A DNA stretch of 23,231 nt from an uncultured Lachnospiraceae bacterium (GTDB lineage Bacteria; Bacillota; Clostridia; Lachnospirales; Lachnospiraceae): the NCBI GenBank assembly GCA_910577655.1, contig CAJTOW010000069.1, forward strand, positions 1-23,231, in the 5' to 3' direction. The notes beneath the pieces were generated by a model. That model did no database searches, had not been told where the DNA came from, and worked only from the letters and a program-made list of their open reading frames with translations. The number at the start of each line of letters is the position of its first letter. The stretch's first letter is position 1. Made by a program: the position numbers and the translations under genes. This document shows, piece after piece, positions 7,053-13,816 of the stretch.

Positions 7053-8087
7053 ATGATAGAGAATCACATAAATACATGGAAACACAGAGAGAAAAAGGTA
7101 ACAGTTCAGCCACTCTCTGAACTGTTACATAAAAAGAACAGTTTCAGGTTTTTCCGGCAGATACCGGCAGCAGCGCTTCTGGCTTTGACCTTTATTGTGT
7201 GTGGCATAGGTTCTGGCTCATTGCCAGCCTGGGCAGAAGAAACATCTTCCTCCCCGGATGCCGCCGGTCTGAACGTGACGGGCCTCAGATGGGACGAGTC
7301 CGACGGAAGCGCTGTCTGGGACGGCAATCCTGACGCAAAATCCTACCAGGTCCGTCTCTACCGCGGAAACTCCTCCGTCACCTCTGCCCGCACCACCAGC
7401 GAGACCTACTATCGCTTCACCAGCAGCATAAGCCGTCAGGGGGACTATCGGTTTGAAGTCCGGGCTGTGGGAAGCGGTTCCCGGTATGGCGAATGGGCCA
7501 GCTCCCCTTCCTGGTATGTCTCCGCAGCCGAAGCCAGGGATCTGAAATACTATTCCTCCGACGGCCCTGGCGGAAGCACCTACGGCTCCGGCTGGGGTCC
7601 AGGTGTGGCGGGCGGTTACTACGATGGCTACTATAACGGCTATTACGATGGTTATTATGGAAATGGTTATAACAGCGGCAGCCCAGGTGCTGTTTATGGT
7701 TACAACGGCGGCCCTGGTGTCGTGGGCGGAAGCAGTTACAATGGAGGCCCCGGCGTCACTGGCGGAAGCGGTTATAATGGAGGCCCCGGCGTCACTGGCG
7801 GCACCGGTTACACCGGCGCGCCGGGGGTAGTCACCGGTTCCGGAAGCCACTGGTGCCTGGATCAGTACGGATGGTGGTACCAGTTCGCTGACGGCACCTA
7901 TCCCAAAAACTGCTGGCAGTGCATCGACAGCCGCTGGTACTGCTTCAATGAATCCGGCTACATCCGCTATGGCTGGATCCAGCACAACCAGAACTGGTAC
8001 TACTGCGGCCCCGACGGCGCCCTCCTCTCCAATACCCGGACACCGGACGGGTATTATGTGGGAGAGGGCGGGGTGTGGATTCCGTAG
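7053..8087 (+). CDS. Secreted cell-wall-binding protein with Gly/Tyr-rich repeat
   Basis: The start at 7053 has GAGGAG 6 nt upstream; the frame is open 69 nt further up without a ribosome site. The 344-residue product has a long positively charged N-region, a hydrophobic core (about 38-52) and a likely cleavage after AWA (residue 61). A fibronectin-III-like module follows (about 72-150, VTGLRWDESDGSAVW to YRFEVRAVGSG). Next is a Gly/Tyr-rich region with 12-residue YNGGPGVTGGSG-type repeats. The C-terminus has cell-wall-binding repeats (YGWWYQFADGTYP, RWYCFNESGYIRYGW, NWYYCGPDGALL). It is a paralogue of the protein at 4113-5402 but has a collagen-like flexible spacer in place of the acidic linker. 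Residues 16-26 (VTVQPLSELLH) are encoded by a dispersed palindromic repeat. A strong terminator follows. Confidence 0.85.
   Translation: MIENHINTWKHREKKVTVQPLSELLHKKNSFRFFRQIPAAALLALTFIVCGIGSGSLPAWAEETSSSPDAAGLNVTGLRWDESDGSAVWDGNPDAKSYQVRLYRGNSSVTSARTTSETYYRFTSSISRQGDYRFEVRAVGSGSRYGEWASSPSWYVSAAEARDLKYYSSDGPGGSTYGSGWGPGVAGGYYDGYYNGYYDGYYGNGYNSGSPGAVYGYNGGPGVVGGSSYNGGPGVTGGSGYNGGPGVTGGTGYTGAPGVVTGSGSHWCLDQYGWWYQFADGTYPKNCWQCIDSRWYCFNESGYIRYGWIQHNQNWYYCGPDGALLSNTRTPDGYYVGEGGVWIP
7098..7128 (-). repeat. Dispersed palindromic repeat, copy 2, inside a coding region
   Basis: Perfect 11-nt arms GTAACAGTTCA (7098-7108) and TGAACTGTTAC (7118-7128) flank a 9-nt loop. The loop orientation is reversed relative to copy 1 (GAGAGTGGC on the minus strand). 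The element lies in frame within the N-region of the signal peptide of the gene at 7053. Confidence 0.85.
7701..7844 (+). repeat. 36-nt tandem repeat, four units
   Basis: Four 36-nt units begin at 7701, 7737, 7773 and 7809. Units 2 and 3 are nearly identical; the outer units have diverged. Each encodes 12 residues of the type YNGGPGVTGGSG. This is a likely length-variable spacer in the surface protein. Confidence 0.85.
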
Positions 8088-8117
8088 GATTGCATATAGA
8101 TAATTTATACCAGAAGG

Positions 8118-8159
8118 AAAAGAACGCCACCAGGATTTATTCCTGAAAGCGTTCTTTTT
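8118..8159. terminator. Intrinsic terminator between convergent genes
   Basis: AAAAGAACGC (8118-8127) pairs with GCGTTCTTTT (8149-8158), with an inner CAGGA/TCCTG stem. T-rich sequence follows on the plus strand and TTCTTTTCC on the minus strand. It should end the plus-strand surface-protein operon and may also stop the minus-strand dehydratase transcript. Confidence 0.85.
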
Positions 8160-8161
8160 AT

Positions 8162-8193
8162 GTAACAGTTCAAGGGGGTATCTGAACTGTTGC
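8162..8193 (+). repeat. Dispersed palindromic repeat, copy 3
   Basis: Arms GTAACAGTTCA (8162-8172) and TGAACTGTTGC (8183-8193) flank a 10-nt loop AGGGGGTATC. It lies between the terminator at 8118 and the stop codon of the dehydratase gene. Confidence 0.85.
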
Positions 8194-8209
8194 CTTTTTA
8201 TATTTGCTA

Positions 8210-9409
8210 TTACTGACAGGTATAGACATTAACAGCTTCATCCAGAGCCTTTTGGGACAGTTCCTGACCGATACCTGGACGGTCTGGAACATCATAGTAT
8301 CCGTTTACAGGCCGGATGTCACTATACATACCCAATTCGCACATATCCTTCTTGATAGCACCTTCGTGTACCTCGTGAATCAGGAAGTTGGGGATTACAG
8401 CTTCTACCTGCAGGCTGGCAGCAGTTGCGATGGGACCGCCGCAGATGTGGAGCTGTACTGCAGAATCGTATATGTTGGCCATATCGCAGATCTTCTTGGT
8501 TTCAGAGATACCGCCGCACAAGGTCAGATCCGGCTGGACTACCTGGAGGACGTGTTTCTCAAGGAATTCCCGGAAGCCCCAGCGGGTATAGATTCTCTCG
8601 CCGCTGGCAAGAGCGATATGAGGAAGAGCCTTATGAATTTCCAGCATATTGTCTACATTCAGCGGGTTGCATGGTTCTTCATAATAATAAAGGTTTAATG
8701 GTTCCAGTCGCTGGCCAAGCTGGATACCCGTATTGGCATCCGGATAGGAGTGGGTTTCAATGATAATATCCAGATCTTTGCCGCCTTCCCTGCGGATAGC
8801 CTCTGTACGCTGGTAACAGGTGTCGAGAATCTTCTCACTAAGCCTGCCTCGTGTCTTCCAGTTGGAATTCAATGCTTCACGGGCCCATTTTCCTTCAGAA
8901 GTAACACCCATGGGATCTACTTTAACAGCATCATAGCCATCTTCCAGGGCATCAAGAGTTGCCTTTGCATAATCATCTGGATTTGTCAGAAATAAATGCT
9001 CAGGTCCCCAGCCAAACTGTATCTGACTTGCATAAGCGCGGATACGGTCATTGGTTTTTCCGCCCAGAAGTTTGTATACAGGCACACCGTATGCCTTGCC
9101 CATGATGTCCCACAGCGCTGTATCAATAGCACTCATACCAGCGTTAATTACCGTACCGCCGCCCATACCCCAGAAAGTGGAACGGAAAATGGTCTCCCAG
9201 ATAAGCTCTGGTTTCAGTGGATCCATGCCAACGATGATTTCACCGAAATCACGGGCGATCCCCACGCCTGCATAGTGTGCTCTGCCGTAGGACAAGCCTA
9301 CTTCCCCATATCCGTAGATATCTTTGCAGTCGGTGTTGATACGGACACAGATTACTTTCCCCATAACATTGGGTTTACACTCGATAACATTTACGCTTGT
9401 AATTTTCAT
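8210..9409 (-). CDS. Enolase-superfamily (mandelate racemase/muconate lactonizing type) sugar-acid dehydratase
   Basis: The protein is 399 residues, the usual family length. The N-terminal capping domain contains the FWGMGGGTVINAGMSAIDTALWDIMGK signature in parts. In the barrel, predicted magnesium ligands are Glu218 (IIETHS), Glu244 (YYYEEP) and Glu271 (ASGE), and His321 (LHICGG) is the likely general acid/base. The spacing 218-244-271-321, plus His220, closely follows galactonate dehydratase (183-209-235-285 and His185), with Glu replacing the usual Asp as first ligand. I infer dehydration of an aldonic acid to a 2-keto-3-deoxy acid; the substrate is unknown and a mannonate- or galactonate-type activity is equally possible. 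The nearby gntR and TRAP genes suggest an imported sugar acid. The ribosome site (AGGAG) is rather distant from the ATG. Confidence 0.88.
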   Translation of the reverse strand: MKITSVNVIECKPNVMGKVICVRINTDCKDIYGYGEVGLSYGRAHYAGVGIARDFGEIIVGMDPLKPELIWETIFRSTFWGMGGGTVINAGMSAIDTALWDIMGKAYGVPVYKLLGGKTNDRIRAYASQIQFGWGPEHLFLTNPDDYAKATLDALEDGYDAVKVDPMGVTSEGKWAREALNSNWKTRGRLSEKILDTCYQRTEAIRREGGKDLDIIIETHSYPDANTGIQLGQRLEPLNLYYYEEPCNPLNVDNMLEIHKALPHIALASGERIYTRWGFREFLEKHVLQVVQPDLTLCGGISETKKICDMANIYDSAVQLHICGGPIATAASLQVEAVIPNFLIHEVHEGAIKKDMCELGMYSDIRPVNGYYDVPDRPGIGQELSQKALDEAVNVYTCQ

Positions 9410-9472
9410 AATAAATATACGCTCCTAATCATTTTTAACAGGAAGAACAGGAGTGTATACATATAACTCAAG

Positions 9473-9499
9473 TTGTTATACAAGCATACTATCATACAA
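9473..9499 (-). promoter_or_regulatory. Candidate GntR operator boxes at the dehydratase promoter
   Basis: On the minus strand TTGTATGATAG (9499-9489) and TTGTATAACAA (9483-9473) share the TTGTAT box also found at 10420-10447 and 10568-10578. They overlap the -10 region and the expected transcription start of the dehydratase promoter, the placement expected for repression. Binding by the GntR protein encoded next door is inference. Confidence 0.45.
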
Positions 9500-9514
9500 A
9501 ATAAATAAAGTCAA
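9486..9514 (-). promoter_or_regulatory. Sigma-A promoter of the dehydratase gene
   Basis: On the minus strand TTGACT (9514-9509) is followed after 17 nt by TAGTAT (9491-9486). This gives a leader of about 70 nt before the ATG at 9409. The promoter is overlaid by the TTGTAT boxes. Confidence 0.55.
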
Positions 9515-9526
9515 GAAATTTTCCAA

Positions 9527-9568
9527 ATCCGGCGAATTCCCGATGCTTCTTGTCTGGCATAGCCGGAT
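9527..9568 (-). terminator. Possible weak terminator after gntR
   Basis: ATCCGGC (9527-9533) pairs with GCCGGAT (9562-9568) around a long loop, 25 nt past the gntR stop. The T-run on the minus strand is poor. Confidence 0.3.
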
Positions 9569-9583
9569 AAGAAAATATACCCC

Positions 9584-9615
9584 GTGAACAGCTTAATGGG
9601 TGTCTGAACTGTTAC
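9584..9615 (+). repeat. Dispersed palindromic repeat, copy 4, spanning the gntR stop codon
   Basis: The right arm TGAACTGTTAC (9605-9615) is intact; the left arm (9584-9595, GTGAACAGCTTA) has diverged. The loop ATGGGTGTC resembles the family loop. The gntR stop codon (9593-9595 on the minus strand) lies inside, so the last six residues (NSSDTH-type end) are encoded by the element. Confidence 0.7.
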
Positions 9616-10315
9616 TATTCTGGCTGTAGTAGCGATGAGAGCGCTCCCGGGATTCCATCATGGCTTTTGTAAAACGGTCAATATCACCGGTCCGGATGCT
9701 TTCCAGCATTTCACGATGGTGACTGAGAATGTGGGAAAAGCCAGAGGCAGTCTCAATAGAGCGTTGCACGTTGGTTTTGGTGGTTTCATCCAGTAGAAAT
9801 TCCAGGGCATCGTAAATACCATAGATGATCTTATTTTTGCATAGTCGGCAGGATTCCCGGTGGAACTGGATATCAGCCTTATGGAAAGCCTCCAGGTCAT
9901 TTTTACAGGCAGCCTGTTCCATTTGTTCAGACAATTCCTCCAGACGATGCAGATCTTCTGGAGAGATACCATCAGCCAGGGCCAGCCGGATGCTTCCTAT
10001 CTGGAGAATAGAACGAAGGTCATTAATTTCGTTAGGATCGTCTCCCAGAAGCCGCAGGCGGTAGAGCTCACCAAAGTAGGAACGGAGATTAAAGTCCTGG
10101 ACGAAAGTACCTTCTCCTACCCGGGTCTCTGTGAGACCAATGGCATTACAGCGCTGGATGGCGCTGCGCAGGGACATGCGGCTTACTCCAAGGGTTTCGG
10201 CCAGCTCATTTTCGGAGGGAATCTTCTCGCCAGGTTTCCAGGTACCTTTGAGAATTTCGTCCTGAATATAGTTTGATATTTGAACACTTAGATTGGTCTT
10301 GACGATTTTTGCCAT
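9593..10315 (-). CDS. GntR-family transcriptional regulator, FCD domain
   Basis: From the chosen ATG (GGAGG 6 nt upstream) the protein is 240 residues. An N-terminal winged helix-turn-helix (about 8-73) contains PSENELAETLGVSRMSLRSA and the wing GEGTFVQ. The C-terminal FCD helical bundle (about 95-225) shows the metal/ligand-site residues in FHKADIQFHRE and the HILSHHREML segment. FadR-type GntR proteins usually sense sugar acids, organic acids or acyl-CoA and act as local repressors. It lies between the dehydratase (same strand) and the divergent TRAP operon, and shared TTGTAT boxes occur at all three upstream regions. Its extreme C-terminus is supplied by a dispersed repeat. A longer start at 10384 lacks a ribosome site. 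Confidence 0.93.
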   Translation of the reverse strand: MAKIVKTNLSVQISNYIQDEILKGTWKPGEKIPSENELAETLGVSRMSLRSAIQRCNAIGLTETRVGEGTFVQDFNLRSYFGELYRLRLLGDDPNEINDLRSILQIGSIRLALADGISPEDLHRLEELSEQMEQAACKNDLEAFHKADIQFHRESCRLCKNKIIYGIYDALEFLLDETTKTNVQRSIETASGFSHILSHHREMLESIRTGDIDRFTKAMMESRERSHRYYSQNSNSSDTH

Positions 10316-10419
10316 ATAATTCCTCCCTATAGACACAGTTTGTATGGTTTCTGTCAGCAATCCGGCATAAGCGGCGACTGGCATATATCACATATCTGTT
10401 TAATCAAACGATCCTATAC

Positions 10420-10447
10420 TTGTATGATACCTGTACGATAATACAAT
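10420..10447. promoter_or_regulatory. Candidate GntR operator upstream of gntR
   Basis: TTGTATGATAC (10420-10430) faces an inverted partner reading TTGTATTATCG on the minus strand (10446-10436). The pair is centred in the gap between gntR and the TRAP operon and suggests autoregulation. It is inferred from shared sequence only. Confidence 0.45.
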
Positions 10448-10536
10448 AAGTATAATATGGTTATCTGTAAAACACAAGAAGCAAATTAATTGCATGGTAA
10501 CTATGAACAAAATATTGGAAAAATATAAGAATCATC

Positions 10537-10566
10537 TTGACAAATCATCCAAAACATGGTTATATA
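10537..10566 (+). promoter_or_regulatory. Sigma-A promoter of the first TRAP operon
   Basis: A consensus TTGACA (10537-10542) is followed after 18 nt by TATATA (10561-10566), or after 17 nt by TTATAT. The 140-nt leader to the SBP gene contains no convincing ORF. The remaining part of the 10316-10709 gap holds only the operators listed separately. Confidence 0.7.
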
Positions 10567-10567
10567 C

Positions 10568-10578
10568 TTGTATAACAG
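10568..10578 (+). promoter_or_regulatory. Candidate GntR operator at the TRAP promoter start site
   Basis: TTGTATAACAG begins directly after the -10 box and matches the box found at the dehydratase promoter (TTGTATAACAA) at 10 of 11 positions. With the preceding bases it forms an inverted GTTATA/TATAAC pair (10559-10576). A protein bound here would block transcription initiation. Confidence 0.5.
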
Positions 10579-10709
10579 GAAGACAGGAATACAGAAGACA
10601 CGGCCCATTTATAATCCGGAGCTATTTTGAAAAAGTGAGATATATGAATATCAGGAAGAGGATGCGGCAGAATAAAAATCAATATTAATTCTGTGGGAGG
10701 ATTATTCTT

Positions 10710-11786
10710 ATGAAGAAGAAAGTTATAGCTTTGACAATGGCGGCGGCTATGGCAGTTACCATGACTGCATGTGGAAGTGGTTCCCAGGGCGAAGCACCTG
10801 CCGCCCAGGGAGGGGCTGCTGCTGGCGGCAGTGCGGAAGAGACCGTGAAGATCCGGATGGCATCCACAGTCAGTAGCACTGAACTGGAATCACGGGCTAC
10901 GGGTATGTCGGCAGGGCTGATGGCATGGATTGATACGGTAGAGTCTGAGTCCGGCGGTTCCATTCAGATTGATCTGTTTGCAGACGGCCAGCTGGCGTCA
11001 GGCACAGACGCTATTGTCAACGGAATCCAGACCGGTGCTTTTGAGGCCTCTCATTTTAATACCGGAAGCTGGGCTACGTACACGGATGCATTCGCTGAGT
11101 TGAATGTGCCTTATTTGTATTCTGATCTGGATGATGTGCACAAGGTTCTGGACGGGGAAATTGGTGCAGCCATGAAGGCGAAGCTGGAACAGGATGTTTC
11201 CGGCATTAAGGCGCTGTCTTATATTGATATCGGTTTCCGTGAGGTCACCTCATCTAAGGAAATCCATTCGGTTTCCGATATGAAGGGGCTGAAGATCCGG
11301 ACCATGGATGATAAACTTCAGATTGCGTGTATGGAAAATATGGGGGCGGCTGTGACTTCTGTTCCGATCACAGAGCTATACAGCGCTCTGCAGACCGGCA
11401 TGGTGGATGCCCAGGAGAATCCGCTGTCAACCATTGATTCCCAGAAGTTCTATGAAGTTAATCCTTACTGCTGCCTGACCAACCATTCTTATACATCTAC
11501 CTTTGTATTTATGAATGCGGATGTATATAACAAGCTGTCTGATAACCAGAAGGCAGCTATTGAAAAGGCGAATGAAGCCTGTATGACGGCATCCAAGAAG
11601 GCGGCCGAAGCGGCGGAAGATATCTACCGCAATACCCTGACAGAAAAGGGCATGACCATTTATGCACCCACGGAAGACGAGATGAAAGAATTTAAGGAGG
11701 TCGCGAGCGCATGCTGGCCCCAGGCAAAAGAGCTTATGGGAGAAGACCGCTACAATGCACTGATGGCAGCGTTGGGAATCAACTAA
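10710..11786 (+). CDS. TRAP transporter substrate-binding lipoprotein (DctP family)
   Basis: The protein is 358 residues. A lipoprotein signal peptide ends at VTMTAC with Cys21, followed by a Gly/Ala/Gln linker that tethers the binding domain to the membrane. DctP-family signatures are clear: GLKIRTMDD with Arg197, the conserved arginine that usually grips the substrate carboxylate, then ELYSALQTGMVDAQENPLS. It binds an extracytoplasmic carboxylated ligand and hands it to the DctQ/DctM permease encoded directly downstream. Regulation by the divergent GntR protein is suggested by the operator at 10568. The ligand is probably a sugar acid, judged from the neighbouring dehydratase; this is inference. 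GGGAGG lies about 11 nt before the ATG. Confidence 0.95.
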   Translation: MKKKVIALTMAAAMAVTMTACGSGSQGEAPAAQGGAAAGGSAEETVKIRMASTVSSTELESRATGMSAGLMAWIDTVESESGGSIQIDLFADGQLASGTDAIVNGIQTGAFEASHFNTGSWATYTDAFAELNVPYLYSDLDDVHKVLDGEIGAAMKAKLEQDVSGIKALSYIDIGFREVTSSKEIHSVSDMKGLKIRTMDDKLQIACMENMGAAVTSVPITELYSALQTGMVDAQENPLSTIDSQKFYEVNPYCCLTNHSYTSTFVFMNADVYNKLSDNQKAAIEKANEACMTASKKAAEAAEDIYRNTLTEKGMTIYAPTEDEMKEFKEVASACWPQAKELMGEDRYNALMAALGIN

Positions 11787-11813
11787 CAGCATACCATTGG
11801 AGAGGACAATCAT

Positions 11814-12389
11814 ATGGAAAAGAAAGAATTTGACTGGAAGAAATTTATAACCAATATCGACCAGTACATCAGCGCGGTGATCTTTATTATAATCATGTGT
11901 CTTCTGTTTTTGCAGGTGGTATCCAGATATTTGTTCCGTCATTCTTTTACCTGGACAGAAGAGCTGTCGATTTTGCTGTTTGTCTGGATGACTTACATGG
12001 GCGTATCCAGTGCGGTTACCTACCGGAAAAATCTGCGTATTGATGCTTTGCTGGATATAGTGCCGTTTCAAATAAAGAAAATGCTGCTGATCCTGGGGGA
12101 TATTATCTTTATAATTTTTAATATATATCTGATCTTCCCTTTTCTTCAGCTGATCAGGGGACTGGGAAACTCCAAAACACCAATTCTGGGGATTCCCAAG
12201 GCTGTCACCTACTGGCTGATCCCGTTTATTCTGGTGGTCACCTGCGTAAAGCTGGTTGTGGATATAGGTAAACTGCTGCGCGAGGATGAGAAGAATCTGG
12301 GGGCTTCAAAGCCCTCTATTGATCTGGAGGCTTGTGAGCGGGAGTTTCGGGAAAGCCAGAACAGTCAGACAATGAAGGAGGGGGAGTGA
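11814..12389 (+). CDS. TRAP transporter small permease (DctQ family)
   Basis: A 191-residue membrane protein with four predicted helices, beginning at about residues 20, 57, 95 and 134. The family motif around the second helix is visible (FTWTEELSILLFVWMTYMGVSSAV, in parts). DctQ proteins bind the large DctM subunit and are needed for ion-coupled uptake. The gene sits 27 nt after the binding-protein gene and 4 nt before the large-subunit gene, with a GAGAGG-type ribosome site. Confidence 0.92.
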   Translation: MEKKEFDWKKFITNIDQYISAVIFIIIMCLLFLQVVSRYLFRHSFTWTEELSILLFVWMTYMGVSSAVTYRKNLRIDALLDIVPFQIKKMLLILGDIIFIIFNIYLIFPFLQLIRGLGNSKTPILGIPKAVTYWLIPFILVVTCVKLVVDIGKLLREDEKNLGASKPSIDLEACEREFRESQNSQTMKEGE

Positions 12390-12393
12390 CCTT

Positions 12394-13671
12394 ATGGGAT
12401 TATTGATTTTATTTGGAACTATGATCTTTTTCTTTGCGATTGGTGTTCCCATAGGAATCTGTCTGATATTTCCGTGTTTTATCATGCTTCTGGTCAATCC
12501 GGTGACGTCGGCCTCCTTTCTTGCCCAGAGCTTTTATACGGGCGTGGCATCTTCTTCCATGATAGCTCTTCCTTTCTTTATGATTTGCGGAAATATCATG
12601 GATAAGGGAGGTATTTCCAGAAGGCTGGTCAATGCAGCCAACAACTGTATCGGCGGGATTACTGGTTCTTTGGGTATGGTCACCATCCTGGCCTGTATGT
12701 TCTTTGGAGCCGTCTCAGGGTCGGCAGTGGCTACTGTGGCCGCCATTGGCGCCATCATGCTGCCGGAAATGGTCCGGCATGGATATGACAAATATTATGC
12801 CACGGGCCTCTGTGCGGTGGCTGGTGGTCTTGGCATCATTGTGCCGCCCAGCTACCCTATGGTAGTATATGGAGTCACTAATAATGAATCCATCGGAGAC
12901 TTATTTGTTGCCGGGATTGTGCCGGCGATTATGGTGGGAGCATTTTTGATGCTTGTCAATTATTTTTACTGCCGCAAGCGCGGAATCAGGGGGACGAATA
13001 AATTTCATTTAAAGACGGCTGTTCTTGGCTTCTGGGATGCAAAATGGGCTCTGCTGATGCCGGTGATCATTCTGGGGGGAATTTATGCAGGGATTTTTAC
13101 AGCGACAGAGGCAGCAGTGATTGCCACTGTGTACGGCATTGTGATTGGATGCTTTGTCTACAAAGAGGTTACATTCCTGCAGCTCTGGAATGAATTCAAG
13201 GCTACGGCGACATTTTCCGGCGGGATGATGTGGACGGTCGCACCGGCTACGGCAATTGGGCTGGTTTTCGCCTACATGGGTATCAACAAGGCTATTGCCA
13301 GCTTTTTCCTGGGAATTTCCACTAATACCTTTGTGGTAATGTTCCTGATTACCTGCATTTTGTTTCTGGTGGGCATGTTCCTTCAGACGACGCCGGCTAT
13401 CGTGATTTTCAGCCCGGTGCTTCTGAATGTCGCCAAAGCAGTGGGCGTATCTTCACTTCAATTTGGCGTAGTCATGACCCTGGCTCTGGCTATTGGTTTT
13501 TGCACACCACCGGTTTGCGCCAATGTATTTGTTGCCCAGAGCATGACCGGGCTGCCTATGGACCGGATTGTAAAACCGGCAGTTCCATTTATCGCAGTAT
13601 TGATTCTGGCCCTTCTGCTGGTATGCTTTGTTCCGGGACTTTCTGTGGGGCTGCTGGAAATTCTGGGATAA
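12394..13671 (+). CDS. TRAP transporter large permease (DctM family)
   Basis: The 425-residue protein is hydrophobic throughout, with about a dozen helices and hairpins. Typical DctM features are FGAVSGSAVATVAAIGAIMLPEM near 107-130 and GLGIIVPPSYPMVVYG near 146-160, with a matching second half (PAIVIFSP, GFCTPPVCANVF). It forms the ion-coupled elevator translocation pathway. The ribosome site is a strong GGAGGGGGAG that overlaps the end of the small-subunit gene. No clear terminator follows, so the DUF169 gene downstream may be cotranscribed. Confidence 0.95.
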   Translation: MGLLILFGTMIFFFAIGVPIGICLIFPCFIMLLVNPVTSASFLAQSFYTGVASSSMIALPFFMICGNIMDKGGISRRLVNAANNCIGGITGSLGMVTILACMFFGAVSGSAVATVAAIGAIMLPEMVRHGYDKYYATGLCAVAGGLGIIVPPSYPMVVYGVTNNESIGDLFVAGIVPAIMVGAFLMLVNYFYCRKRGIRGTNKFHLKTAVLGFWDAKWALLMPVIILGGIYAGIFTATEAAVIATVYGIVIGCFVYKEVTFLQLWNEFKATATFSGGMMWTVAPATAIGLVFAYMGINKAIASFFLGISTNTFVVMFLITCILFLVGMFLQTTPAIVIFSPVLLNVAKAVGVSSLQFGVVMTLALAIGFCTPPVCANVFVAQSMTGLPMDRIVKPAVPFIAVLILALLLVCFVPGLSVGLLEILG

Positions 13672-13741
13672 TGGACGGTATATATTCCGGCGGCTGACTG
13701 GAACGGGTTTGTTTTGGATTTCTGTCTGGTAGGGGACAATC

Positions 13742-13771
13742 GTAACAGTTCAAGGTGGATCTGATTCTGAG
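13742..13771 (+). repeat. Dispersed palindromic repeat, copy 5, decayed
   Basis: The left arm GTAACAGTTCA and the loop core (AGGTGGATC, then TGA) match the family, but the right arm has decayed (CTGATTCTGAG). It lies between the TRAP large permease and the DUF169 gene. Directly after it GAGTATATTTATGTT is repeated at 13807 as GAGAATATTTATGTT. Confidence 0.55.
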
Positions 13772-13816
13772 AGTATATTTATGTTGCCAGGAATGGCAGC
13801 GGAACGGAGAATATTT

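Noticed and set aside
7218..7985. 255-codon antisense frame across the second wall-binding protein gene
   Set aside because: Low-complexity Ala/Val-rich translation caused by the 36-nt repeats; no ribosome site.
10494..10688. 64-codon plus-strand frame upstream of the first TRAP gene
   Set aside because: It spans the sigma-A promoter and operator and has no ribosome site.
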